A stretch of 64,000 nucleotides of DNA, taken from Amorphophallus konjac (Eukaryota > Streptophyta > Magnoliopsida > Alismatales > Araceae). Within the stretch, counting starts at the first letter, position 1. Each line of letters starts with the position of its first letter. The stretch covers positions 150,044,732 to 150,108,731 of the forward strand of contig CM040117.1 in the NCBI GenBank assembly GCA_022559845.1, read 5' to 3'. The translations under genes and the position numbers were made by a program. This document shows positions 45,664 through 55,899 of this stretch, in pieces. A model generated the notes under the pieces. It was given only the letters and a program-made list of their open reading frames with translations, was not told the origin of the DNA and did not search any database.

Positions 45664-45999
45664 CAAGTCTTCTTCATCAAGAGAAGGCTGATCGAAGCCT
45701 TGGGAGCAGAAGCAGAAGAGCAGAGTGTAGAGACTTCGATCCAGCAAAAGAGAAGAAAAAGAAAAAGAAAGAGGAAGAGAAGAGAAAGAGAAGAAGAGCA
45801 GAAGATAGAGAAGAGAAAGAGTGAGATAGAGAGCTTGAGCTGAGAAAGAGAGAGAGATAGTCTTTTTCTGGCTTTTGGATCAAATCCAAGCCAGATCTTC
45901 TCCTTCGAGAGCTACAGCATTTGTGCTTCATTGTTTCAGCTTTTCGTTGCTGCATCATTTTCTGTTTTCACTTTATACATTTCTTCAAGCTGTTTGTCA

Positions 46000-46275
46000 G
46001 CGGAGCAAGCTGTGAGGCTCAGCGTTTGCAGTGGAGGATTCCACTGGACGGGTTAAGCTGTAATCTCCAGCGGGTTCAAGCTGTGAGTCAGCGATGGCTA
46101 AGCTGTATTGCCCAGCGGAAGCAAGCTGTGATGCTCAGCGGATGGCAAGCTGTGAGGCCCAGCTGATGTATGGCAAGCAATGATGCCCAGCTGTTCAAGC
46201 TGTGAGTCAGCAGGAAGCCACACTCGGGTTGAGTGTGGGGTGGATGTAGGTCTGCTGGACCGAACCACCTAAAAA
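46000..46275 (+). other. Hairpin train in R/U5 of element D
   Basis: Eight or more repeats of CAAGCTGTGANGCTCAGCGG type, each with a GCTG/CAGC stem and a 6-9 base loop, then CCACACTCGGGTTGAGTGTGG and GGATGTAGGTCTGCTGGACC followed by GAACCACCTAAAAA. The unit sequence differs from that in C, but the arrangement and the final hairpin are the same. Confidence 0.72.
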
Positions 46276-46493
46276 TCCTCTGTGCAGTGGTTTGATTTCT
46301 CTATATATTTTTGCTTCCGCTAGATGTTTGCATAGGGGCGCTCCATCTGTTTGCTTACAGGTTGAACAGAAGATTTAATTAGCCTTCAGATTATCTAATC
46401 TGTCTTGTTAGCATTCTAGTTGTTAATTGGGCGAAATTTTTATAGGCTATATTCATTCACCGCCCCTCTGAATACTTGCACCGAACCCAACAC

Positions 46494-46508
46494 TTGGTAT
46501 CAGAGCGG
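46494..46508 (+). other. Primer binding site of element D
   Basis: TTGGTATCAGAGCGG, one base after the LTR end, initiator tRNA-Met type. Confidence 0.88.
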
Positions 46509-46764
46509 GTTGCTGTGCATAGGATCTAACAATCCGCAGCAGTTCATGCTAGCTTTTGGTGCACATCAGAGTGGGCTTCTTCTGCTCGTTGATTTGTTTC
46601 ACTATCTTACTGCTTTACTTTGATCATCTTGTTTAGTGCATTTCTGTTTGGTGCATTTCATAGTCTGCTTTTTGTGTTCGTTATTTTGGTTCTCCGACTT
46701 AGTGCCTTGCCTTGCTCATTTGGTCTAGGTGCTTCAGTTTCTTTGTGCTTTCAGATTATTTGTA

Positions 46765-48359
46765 ATGGAACCAATCATGCTGAAGGCTGGCTTCAGCAAA
46801 GCAAACAGATCCAGCCACAGTGGATCATTAAGCGAGAAAAGTAGCTTCTCGGGGTCTGAAATTAATGGAGACCACATTGCAATGATGATAAGTGATTTCA
46901 GGAAATTCCTGAGAAAAAGAGAAGGAAAGCTTGGTGATGGCAGAAAGCAAATAAGGTACAGATCTAACCCTGCCAAGATTATTGACTCTAACGTTTGCTA
47001 CAAATGCAGGAAGGCTGGCCACACGAAGGCTGACTGTCCAGAATTCTCAAAACTCAAAGGGAACACCGAAGACAGTGATAAAGAAGGAGGAAAGTCAATA
47101 TGCTTAATGGCCAACCGGGGAAGTGATGATGAGGAAACCTCATCTCAGGTAAGCTCCAGATCAGAGGGAGTTTCTTTTGATGAATTGATAATGATGTATG
47201 AAAATCTGTTTAAAGTGTCCAAGAAATTAAAATCTGAAAATAAAAATTTAAGAAAAGAAATGAATAATTTGAAATCTGAAAATGAATCATTGCAAGAAAA
47301 GAAAACTGAATCTGAACAAAGATTGAAACAGGAAATCAACACCCTCAAAAGTCTAAATGATGCTTTGCATCAACAAGTTATTTCCTGTGAAACTGAGATT
47401 GCAGGTTTTGAAGCTAATACTGCTGATTTGAATTCTGAAATTGAAGATCTAAAAACCTCCCTGTCAAAATTTGCTAAAGGGAAGGAACAACTTACATTTG
47501 TGAAAAGTTCAGACTGTGCTAGTACTTCAAAATGTATTTCATCTATGAAATCTCAGAACAATAAGCACAGGGCTGAACAAGAGAAAAGGAAAATTGCTGT
47601 GAAAAATCTTCTCATAAAATTCAGTTTAAAAAGAAAAAGAATATGCAGTGTTTTTATTGCAATAAGATAGGTCATATGATGGATGAGTGTAAGCTGTTTG
47701 AATTAGATGACCTAGCTGCTACTACTGCACAGAAAATTCCTGCTAAAAATCATGTTTTTCAAAGAAGGAAAATTCATTGTTATAATTGTGCAAAAATGGG
47801 ACATGTTGCTGTTCAGTGCTGGTCACTCGAAGGCTACGTTCAGGAAAAGAAATTAAATTCTGAAATTGCAAAATTCCCTGCAAACAGAAATGTGCTTGGT
47901 AGAAATAGATATGTTTTCAAAGAAAAGAATTTTATATGTTTTGAATGTGGGAGGCATGGCCATATAGTCAAGGACTGTTGGCATGCCCAAGTAAGTCATG
48001 TTAATAACAAAGCTTATAAATTCTCTACAAAATGACCTGTGAACTTCTCATGTTTTAATTGTGGTAAATCAGGTCAAAAATCTGCTGAATGCTGGATAAA
48101 GAAGAACAAGAAACAAAATGTTCATGTAAACAACAGAACAATTCATGCTCATTATCATAGGTCTCATGCTGCTGTTGATATGCATCATAGGACCAAAAAA
48201 TCTGCTGTTTCATGTAGATATTGTGGTAAACTTGGTCACTCTATAGATAATTATTTTCTGATGAAATTTGATGACCATGTTACTAAGAAATTATTTAGAA
48301 CACCTGATAGGGGTAGTGCAGGACCCAAGACTGCTTGGGTCCCTGCAGGATCAAATTGA
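46765..48359 (+). pseudogene. gag: gag of element D: zinc knuckle, coiled coil, further knuckles
   Basis: Starts at ATG 46765 (MEPIMLKAGFSKANRSS). It lacks the Gag N-terminal domain altogether and begins near the segment FRKFLRKREGKL. The first knuckle is CYKCRKAGHTKADC, then SICLMANRGSDDEE, a typical Sirevirus Gag segment, and about 150 residues of coiled coil. A frameshift lies between 47580 and 47645. Further knuckles are CFYCNKIGHMMDEC, CYNCAKMGHVAVQC and CFECGRHGHIVKDC. A TGA stop (48033) follows, then CFNCGKSGQKSAEC (His replaced by Gln) and CRYCGKLGHSIDNY (last Cys replaced by Tyr), so the last two cannot bind zinc normally. Ends GPKTAWVPAGSN and stop. Same end point as B and C, different N-terminus. 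Confidence 0.88.
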
Positions 48360-48375
48360 TTGACATGCTGTAGGT

Positions 48376-48420
48376 GTGCCTTGGAAGCTGATGAATAAAG
48401 GGGTTAATGATCCAAGGCAC
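48376..48420 (+). other. Conserved hairpin after the gag stop (D)
   Basis: GTGCCTTGG at 48376 pairs with CCAAGGCAC at 48412. The loop contains AATAAAGGGGTTAATGAT. It begins 17 bases after the gag stop, the same distance as in C. Confidence 0.75.
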
Positions 48421-50515
48421 TCAACAGAAAACCCCAGGATTCTACATTTCAGGTCAGTTATGAACTTTGCTTTAAATTCATTATCTGGAAATGTTGTTTT
48501 ACTTGATTGATATTTGATGATCTCTTCATGTCTAGCTGATCAGTCTGCATTCCAGACTCAGCTACTGAGTTTTATTCTGCTCAAATTTGATGCTTTTCTT
48601 TATTTCCATATTTTGCACTGAGGCTGAATGGGTTTTTACAGTCGATGCATTATATACACTTTGTGTCAATGCATGTGTTTTGTATTAATGCATTGCATGC
48701 TTGTTGTTGAATGCATACTTGGACTGAGTGTGAATGGTCATTTAGTGTACACAGTTAATGCATGTGTCTTATGTCTGCATACATCATTTGCATGACTGTC
48801 ATTGATGCTGTTCAATGCATGTAGGACTGCTTTATGTTGCATTGTCCTTGTTAACCCTGGTATATCAAATGGTAAGTTACTAAAAGGTAGGAAAATCTGC
48901 CCGGAGGTTTCTACCATGTGTGAGATGGTCTTTGAGACCAGGTTCTCCGCCTAGTACCATGGGTCCAGTCTTCATGTAGAACAGTGCACTGCATCATATT
49001 TTGAAAAATCTGAAAAAGGATAAAAATGTTCATGACTTGGATGCATAAACCTGAATTGATTGCATACTTGCCTCATGTATCCTTGGTGCATAGTCTGCAT
49101 GTAGAACAGTGTGTTGCATAGCATAATCCTTGCATCATGGTGTCAGGGGGAGCTGTGAGTTTAGTTCAATTCTTGAATCCTATTTACTCCTCATTGTCCC
49201 CATTCAATTGATTCATATCTTTTGACATCAGATGCCATTAGACCATATTGCCAATTGCTATCTTTTCCCTATCATTTTCACTGAACAACAGTTCTGTATC
49301 TGGTTTAGTACATTGAGTTGTGATTATTGCAAGTGTTCACTTATAAGAATCACTCTTGCAAATTGAAAGGAACTAAAGGCTTAACTTTTATAAATTGGAG
49401 AGTTAAGTGTCTGCACTTCAGAATTTGAGATAAAAGAAAACTTTTATAGCTCTTCATCTTTGTCTCATGGCTAAAATAGAAAAAGTTTTTTGTAAAATCT
49501 AAATGTGTTGGACTGGAAATGTCTAGAACAGGTGAATAAGAGTATGTAATGATTTTTTAAACAATCACTCTAAAAGAATTAAGGGCAGCAGTAAATAAGA
49601 TCATAAATGTAAAAGAGCTGAACATAGTGACAGAGCAATGGTTGATTGCACTAAGAAACTGTGAACTCCTCCAAAGAAGCAGGAAAATTCACATGTCATG
49701 AAGTGCTTTAGACTATCTATGTTCATAGGGTCAAATCTATAGGGGGAGTCCTCACCAAGTAACTGGGGGTACTGGCCTCTGATCAAGGTGTGCCCTTAAT
49801 GTCAAAAGTGAAGACTATTCCTTGTAGGTCTTGATCTGAAATAGGTCTTGTAGTTTATGCCTAGTAACTAGGGGTACATGCCTCTGATCAAGGTGTACAC
49901 CTAATGTCAACAGCATAAATACCACAGGTCTATTCACTTAGTTCAGTTTCTGAAAATTCAAAAGTGAAATACAAACTGCTGTAACCCTTTGAAATCAAAA
50001 GTCATTGAGTGAAAATTATTTTTCTCAATACATATTCAAGTTGCCTTTCTTGAACTTCCATGTTTAAACACAAAAATGTATTATTTCAGACTTATCTATT
50101 AATACCATGTGCCTTAGATTCATTGCTATAAATGGAATCTAAAACTCTTTTTCAGGGGTCAGGTGTTTTACTCTATATTTATCACTGTTAAACCTGAATT
50201 TTTGAAAATTGTATGTTGCTGATTCTTATACTCAAACAGTTGTTTATAATCATGCTCCCTTTCTGAACCTATGCTTATGCTGTTGTCAAGTGACCCTCCT
50301 ACCTTCTCTACCTTGTGCTTATCTGTCCAAATTCCTTCTCAAATGGGGAGCTATTATTTAGGGGGAGAAATAATTCAGGGGGAGTCATACCTTCAGGGGG
50401 AGTTTTTTGCACTATGAGAATTTGCATGCATAATGCACTTTGCACTCATGTTTTTACTATTTTTCTCTTTTTGATTATGTCAAAGGGGGAGAAAATTTTG
50501 TGTGTGACTCACTGT
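48421..50515 (+). other. Conserved non-coding region between gag and 3' LTR (D)
   Basis: About 2.1 kb with no credible frame. GGGGGAG tracts lie near 49147, 49741, 50360, 50380, 50396 and 50486. Two copies of a block with AGTAACTRGGGGTAC and CCTCTGATCAAGGTGT (49757 and 49862) match single or paired blocks in B and C. Confidence 0.7.
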
Positions 50516-50636
50516 CACAGTGTGTTGCCATCATCAAAAAGGGGGAGAATATTGTGCCTCTTAGGCACAAGCATGTGCTATGTTGATTTGATGATAGCAA
50601 TGCTGTTTTGTTTTGATGATAGCAACACAGTGAGTG
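50516..50636 (+). other. Stem-loop presenting the polypurine tract (D)
   Basis: GTGTTGCCATCATCAAAA (ending 50539) can pair with TTTTGATGATAGCAACAC (50611-50628). The loop holds AGGGGGAGAA and the LTR start. A nearer, weaker partner (TTTGATGATAGCAA, 50587) offers an alternative pairing. Confidence 0.65.
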
Positions 50637-53600
50637 CTTTATGAGATTGTGTTTTGATGATAGCAACATAACTTGTTTTGTGGAGAATGCATGTGTATGA
50701 CTGATATATTGGTTGTGCTTGATTTCTGCTCTGTGCGTTGCTTTTCTGTCTGCATGTAGTTTGATGACTAGCAAGTCTATACACTGCAGGGTAAAGCATT
50801 TCAGAGTCTTTACATCGTTCATGCATGTGCACGGTTCGTGGACAAAGTCTGCACATCGCCCTAGATTGCATTAGTAAGTCCATACATCATCAGGGCTCTT
50901 CATGACTGATATATTGGTTGTGCTTGATTTTTGCTCTGTGCGTTGCTTTTCTGTCTGCATGTAGTTTGATGACTAGCAAGTCTATACACTGCAGGGTAAA
51001 GCATTTCAGAGTCTTTACATCGTTCATGCATGTGCACAGTTCATGGACAAAGTCTGCACATCACCCTAAATTGCATTAGTAAGTCCATACATCATCAGGG
51101 CTCTTCATGCATATGCATAGTCTATACATTGTGCATCTCGTTGTCAAGTCTGCACATTCATGAAGTCTGTACAGCCATCCACTTGAAGCATTTCTCAAAG
51201 TCCATACAATGCATCTTCTTAGCATCTCATTTAGAGTTTAAGGCATTGTCTATACACTGGACTTAAAGTGTGTACAGCGTCCGTCTCAGCCACCGTCTCA
51301 TTCAGCGTCTTAGGCTTGCAAAGTCTACACATTGGTCGGTGGAAAGTCTATACATTCGTTACAGTGCACACACCGTCTCAACTTGCGTCTCATGCATATA
51401 GTAAGTCTATATATTGCTACAGTAACGCAAGTCTATACATCATCCGTTAGGCTTGCTCATGTATTGTTCTTCTGAAGTCTGTACAGCCGTGGCTTCTGCC
51501 TCAAAGTCTGTACATTTGTTTCAAAGGCGAACTCTATACATTGTGCATCCTTGGGTTAAAGTCCATTCATTGGAAGTCTATACAGAGTTTCTCTTGGCTT
51601 TAAGATGTGTAGACTTTGCCAAAGAGCTGGATGATGTACAAACTTGAAACAAGGCAAAGTCTGTACAGACTTGAAGATTCACAGTGTGTAGACTTTGGCA
51701 AGGCAACGTCGGTAAAGCTCCCAATGTGCAGACTTTCAAAGCTGATCGTAGGTAAAGACTCCAATGTGCAGACTTGGAGTTGCAACGTAGGAACAGATGC
51801 CAATATACAGACTTTGGCAAGCAACGATGTAAAGACTCTGAAATGCTTTACCCTGCAGTGTATAGACTTGCTAGTCATCAAACTACATGCAGACAGAAAA
51901 GCAACGCACAGAGCAGAAATCAAGCACAACCAATATATCAGTCACGAAGAGCCCTGATGATGTATGGACTTACTAATGCAATCTAGGGCGATGTGTAGAC
52001 TTTGTCCACGAACTGTGCACATGCATGAACGATGTAAAGACTCTGAAATGCTTTACCCTGCAGTGTATAGACTTGCTAGTCATCAAACTACATGCAGACA
52101 GAAAAGCAACGCACAGAGCAGAAATCAAGCACAACCAATGTATCAGTCATACACGTGCATTCTCCACAAAACAAGTTATGTTGCTATCATCAAAACACAA
52201 TCTCATAAAGCACTCACTGTGTTGCTATCATCAAAACAAAACAACATTGCTATCATCAAATCAACATAGCACATGCTTGTGCCTAAGAGGTACAATATTC
52301 TCCCCCTTTTTGATGATGGCAACACACTGTGATAGTGAGTCACACACAAAACAGCCGTGGCTTCTGCCTCAAAGTCTGTACATTTGTTTCAAAGGCGAAC
52401 TCTATACATTATGCATCCTTGGGTTAAAGTCCATTCATTGGAAGTCTGTACAGAGTTTCTCTTGGCTTTAAGATGAAGTCTGAACATTGCATAGTCTGTA
52501 CATTGCTTCTTCAGTCTGCCTCTGCCAAGTCCATACATTGCTTGCTTAGCAGACTGTGAAGTCTATACATCGGTTGTTCAGCAGCAGACTACTCAAGTCC
52601 ATACATTGGCTGCATCATATGCATTGAAGTCTGCACATTGCTGAACGCTCATCAAGTCTATACATTGGCTTTCAGATGAAGTCTACACATCAGAGTGCAT
52701 TGCATTTGTTCATGGCTGCAAGTCTATACATTGTGTGTCTTGTTCAGCTAAGTATATACATTGGACGAGTCTGCATCGTGCATATGTTCTGAAGTCTATA
52801 CACTGTGTCGTTCACATCTGCAAGTCTAGACATTCGCAAAGTCTATACATCAGATGAGTCTGCATAGGCCAAGTCCATACATTGTTAAGTGTATTGCATG
52901 CATCTGTTCTGAAGTCTATACATTGTGAAGTATATACACTGCTTTAGCTTCGCCTTCACAAGTCTATACAGTGAAGTCTATACACTGCAATGCATATACT
53001 TAAACTGATAAGCTGTTCGTCTGTGTGACAGGCACCCTTCGTGAAGTCTAAAGAAGGGCACGTGATCCGAGGTGCCTGGCTCGTGATCCAAGGATGGACG
53101 AGATACCAGGATGCTGACACGTGGCCAAAAGTTCTGGGCGGGAACTGTGGAAGCCACACGCGTCCTAGCTACTGCTGCTGCTATATATACAAGTCTTCTT
53201 CATCAAGAGAAGGCTGATCGAAGCCTTGGGAGCAGAAGCAGAAGAGCAGAGTGCAGAGACTTCGATCCAGCAAAAGAGAAGAAAAAGAAAAAGAAAGAGG
53301 AAGAGAAGAGAAAGAGAAGAAGAGCAGAAGATAGAGAAGAGAAAGAGTGAGATAGAGAGCTCGAGCTGAGAAAGAGAGAGAGATAGTCTTTGTCTGGCTT
53401 TTGGATCAAATCCAAGCCAGATCTGCTCCTTCGAGAGCTACAGTATTTGTGCTTCATTGTTTCAGCTTTTCGTTGCTGCATCATTTTCTATTTTCACTTT
53501 ATACATTTCTTCAAGCTGTTTGTCAGCGGAGCAAGCTGTGAGGCTCAACGTTTGCAGTGGAGGATTCCACTGGACGGGTTAAGCTGTAATCCCCAGCGGG

Positions 53601-54018
53601 TTCAAGCTGTGAGTCAGCGATGGCTAAGCTGTATTACCCAGCGGAAGCAAGCTGTGATGCTCAGCGGATGGCAAGCTGTGAGGTCCAGCTGATGTATGGC
53701 AAGCTGTGATGCCCAGCTGTTCAAGCTGTGAGTCAGCAGGAAGTCACACTCGGGTTGAGTGTGGGGTGGATGTAGGTCTGCTGGACCGAACCACCTAAAA
53801 ATCCTCTGTGCAGTGGTTTGATTTCTCTATATGTTTTTGCTTCCGCTAGATGTTTGCATAGGGGCGCTCCATCTGTTTGCTTACAGGTTGAACAGAAGAT
53901 TTAATTAGCCTTCAGATTATCTAATCTGTCTTGTTAGCATTCTAGCTGTTAATTGGGCGAAATTTTTATAGACTATATTCATTCACCCCCCCTCTGAATA
54001 CTTGCACCGAACCCAACA
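50550..54018 (+). repeat. 3' LTR of element D, rearranged
   Basis: 3469 bases; begins TATTGTGCC where the 5' LTR has TGTTGTGCC. It has two ~205-base units rather than three, and an inverted block at 51608-52352. From 52475 on it follows the 5' LTR closely, with G-boxes, TATA (about 53182), leader and hairpin train. Confidence 0.92.
51608..52352 (-). repeat. Inverted insertion in the D 3' LTR
   Basis: About 745 bases that read, on the minus strand, as the end of the D internal region (TTTTGTGTGTGACTCAC), the polypurine tract, the LTR start with its tandem units and part of a motif array. The outer ~410 bases are the reverse complement of 50496-50903. The block is flanked by two direct copies of the same ~120-base LTR segment (51485-51607 and 52353-52474, both beginning CAGCCGTGGCTTCTGCC). 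Confidence 0.9.
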
Positions 54019-54023
54019 AGTTA

Positions 54024-55500
54024 AACATATAAATACATTTAGTGATATTTTCATGAGATATTTAAAATATATTTATTTTATCATAAATTTAAAATAATTA
54101 ATTTGTGGGAAAGGTATTTCCCACCACATGTCCTAATGAGCTATATCAACCATAGCTCTAGAAAGTATGCTAAAGTAGTGATATAAAGCTTTCTCTTCCT
54201 GACATAGTGCTTAGGTCTTTAAGGGTACCAAGGGGATCCTGCTAGTGTGATTCAGGAGCTCACACAATAATGAAGCATACATCTTTTCATCATTCTCACT
54301 ATTGGTGAAATTGTGGTGTTTTTCCATTTACATGGAAATGTCACTCTAGAAAAGCAAACACCACATAGATTATAGTTTAATTATGCTCTGAGTGACTAAC
54401 CTTAGTCTCACAACCCAGACACCCCCACTGGGTGCCATATTGCGAATCTCACATCCAACGTTAATACACTTCACAAAATTATCCTCATATCCTCAAGATC
54501 ATTCTAAATAAATCTCATCCTAACTTTGCTAAGGTGACATATCATTGATGTATAGGGTATCTTGCTCACTTATGAGAGTACCAATGATATCAAATATCTC
54601 GTCTTAATCACTATCAAAAGTGTTTAGGTGAATAACCCATGTGAGTCGAATCAAGTTTGGTGACACTTATAACTATTGTGTAAACCAATTAGTCCATACA
54701 GACGTTCATTTGGAGAATTAACTTTTATTGATGTCAACTAACAAAATTATACTCATAACAATTTACAAATACCCATGGTCTGTTATGGGTAATAAAAGCA
54801 TCTCTAAGTATTTACTTGGTTAGTAGATTTACTACCACACGACTAATGTTAATATGTTGAAGCATGATATGCCGAAGATTCGTCGTTAAAAATACACACG
54901 GTAATCAATCGTAAAATTGACTTGCATAAATAAAAAAATGTAGAATAATGACAAGATCGGGTTGAATCCACGGAGAGGTTGAGAGTTTTTAAGTTTTTAT
55001 TTTTTTAGAAAAAGTGAAGTCTGATTTAAAGAAAATAAATTAAACTAAATTGACAAATAGATAAACAAACTTCTTAATCTAAGAGGTAAAAAATAGATAG
55101 GGTTGTATGAACAAGTGAAAGAAATAAAAGGTGAAGGAGAAAGAGCGTTTAATGCGACTAGCTATTCACGATGTTGTTCATCATTTTTTTTATTTTTTTT
55201 GATATTTTTAAGTTAATATTTATTATAACAAATCTTAAGATTTTCATGATAATTAAGAATTAACTATGTTAAAATTCTTAATAAAAATCTCAAAGATATT
55301 ATATCCTAATACTTCTTAACGGTAGTAGACATGATTTTAAGACTTACAAATAGGCTGGATCTCTAATTAGATGCCTAGCCAACTATACGTAACAGTTAGA
55401 TTTAAACGAGAGGACCTAAACAAGGAGTATTTGGAGGAAAAAGGATTGAAATAGATAGTAACTCAAAGCCTAACTTATGAAGGAACGGAACATGTACGTA
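54024..55500. other. Non-coding stretch right of element D
   Basis: AT-rich with no frame of note. A segment at about 54884-54995 (TCGTCGTTAAAAATACAC, then GGGTTGAATCCACGGAGAG) resembles 57413-57525 (GGGTCGAATCCACAAGG), so both probably come from one repeat family that I cannot name. Confidence 0.45.
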
Positions 55501-55512
55501 GGATGATAAGTA

Positions 55513-55895
55513 TTAAAAACAGGGGAACATGGTTTTGGAAAACTGATCACGCCCGAGCAATCTCAGGTACACGTTTATATATGGAAATGTTGAGTACAAC
55601 AATATACAGTAAGTATCAACAGTCATGGAGCATGTCGGATCGTGCAAGGAACCACTGCCAGAAGGTGGCAGACGTGGCGGAGTTTCTGTTGCGTCAATAC
55701 GCCCTTGCAAGTTCAACGCCGGTGCAGAGATGTTGAGCTTGGATGCCAAGAGGGCAAATCGCGGTCAAGGAAGTGCCTTGGTGAGGATGTCCGCGATCTA
55801 GTCCTTAGAGGAAACGAAGGAAACACACAACAGTCCTTTGGCAACCCGTTCACACACGAAGTGATAATCGATTTCAATGTGTAACAGTGCGAAGG
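55513..55895 (-). pseudogene. End of a copia RNase H, decayed
   Basis: On the minus strand one frame reads HIEIDYHFVCERVAKGLL, FVSSKD, stop, IADILTKALP, stop, PRFALLASKLNI and then ALNLQGRID. This is the usual C-terminal end of Ty1/copia RNase H with the ADILTK motif. The two stops are TAG and TGA at positions where CAG and CGA would be expected, both C-to-T changes in methylatable contexts. It lies directly downstream (in its own direction) of LTR-like sequence G rather than of a pol gene, so a deletion or rearrangement joined the two. Confidence 0.75.
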
Positions 55896-55899
55896 ATCC

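Larger units (their letters stand above)
43708..46492 (+). repeat. 5' LTR of element D
   Basis: 2785 bases, TGTTGTGCCTCTTAGGCAC...CCGAACCCAACA. It starts with three spaced copies of TTGATGATAGCAAYA-like sequence, then three ~200-base tandem units, the motif array, G-boxes, TATA, purine leader, hairpin train and the U5 end CATTCACCGCCCCTCTGAA. Confidence 0.93.
43708..54018 (+). mobile_element. Element D: complete gag-only Sirevirus-like element
   Basis: Full-length insertion flanked by the target duplication AGTTA (43703-43707 and 54019-54023). 5' LTR 43708-46492, primer site, broken gag frame, non-coding region, polypurine tract and 3' LTR 50550-54018. The 3' LTR is nearly 700 bases longer because of an inverted insertion, and it begins TA instead of TG. 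No pol sequence. Same plan as B and C but clearly a different family. Confidence 0.94.

Noticed and set aside
45585..45958. Lysine/glutamate-rich and leucine/serine-rich frames in the D leader (and the copy at 53111-53484)
   Set aside because: These come from the purine-rich leader after TATA, on both strands; they are low complexity and lie inside the LTR.
46729..46976. Minus-strand frames opposite the start of D gag
   Set aside because: Shadows of the plus-strand gag frame, which has zinc knuckles and Sirevirus motifs.
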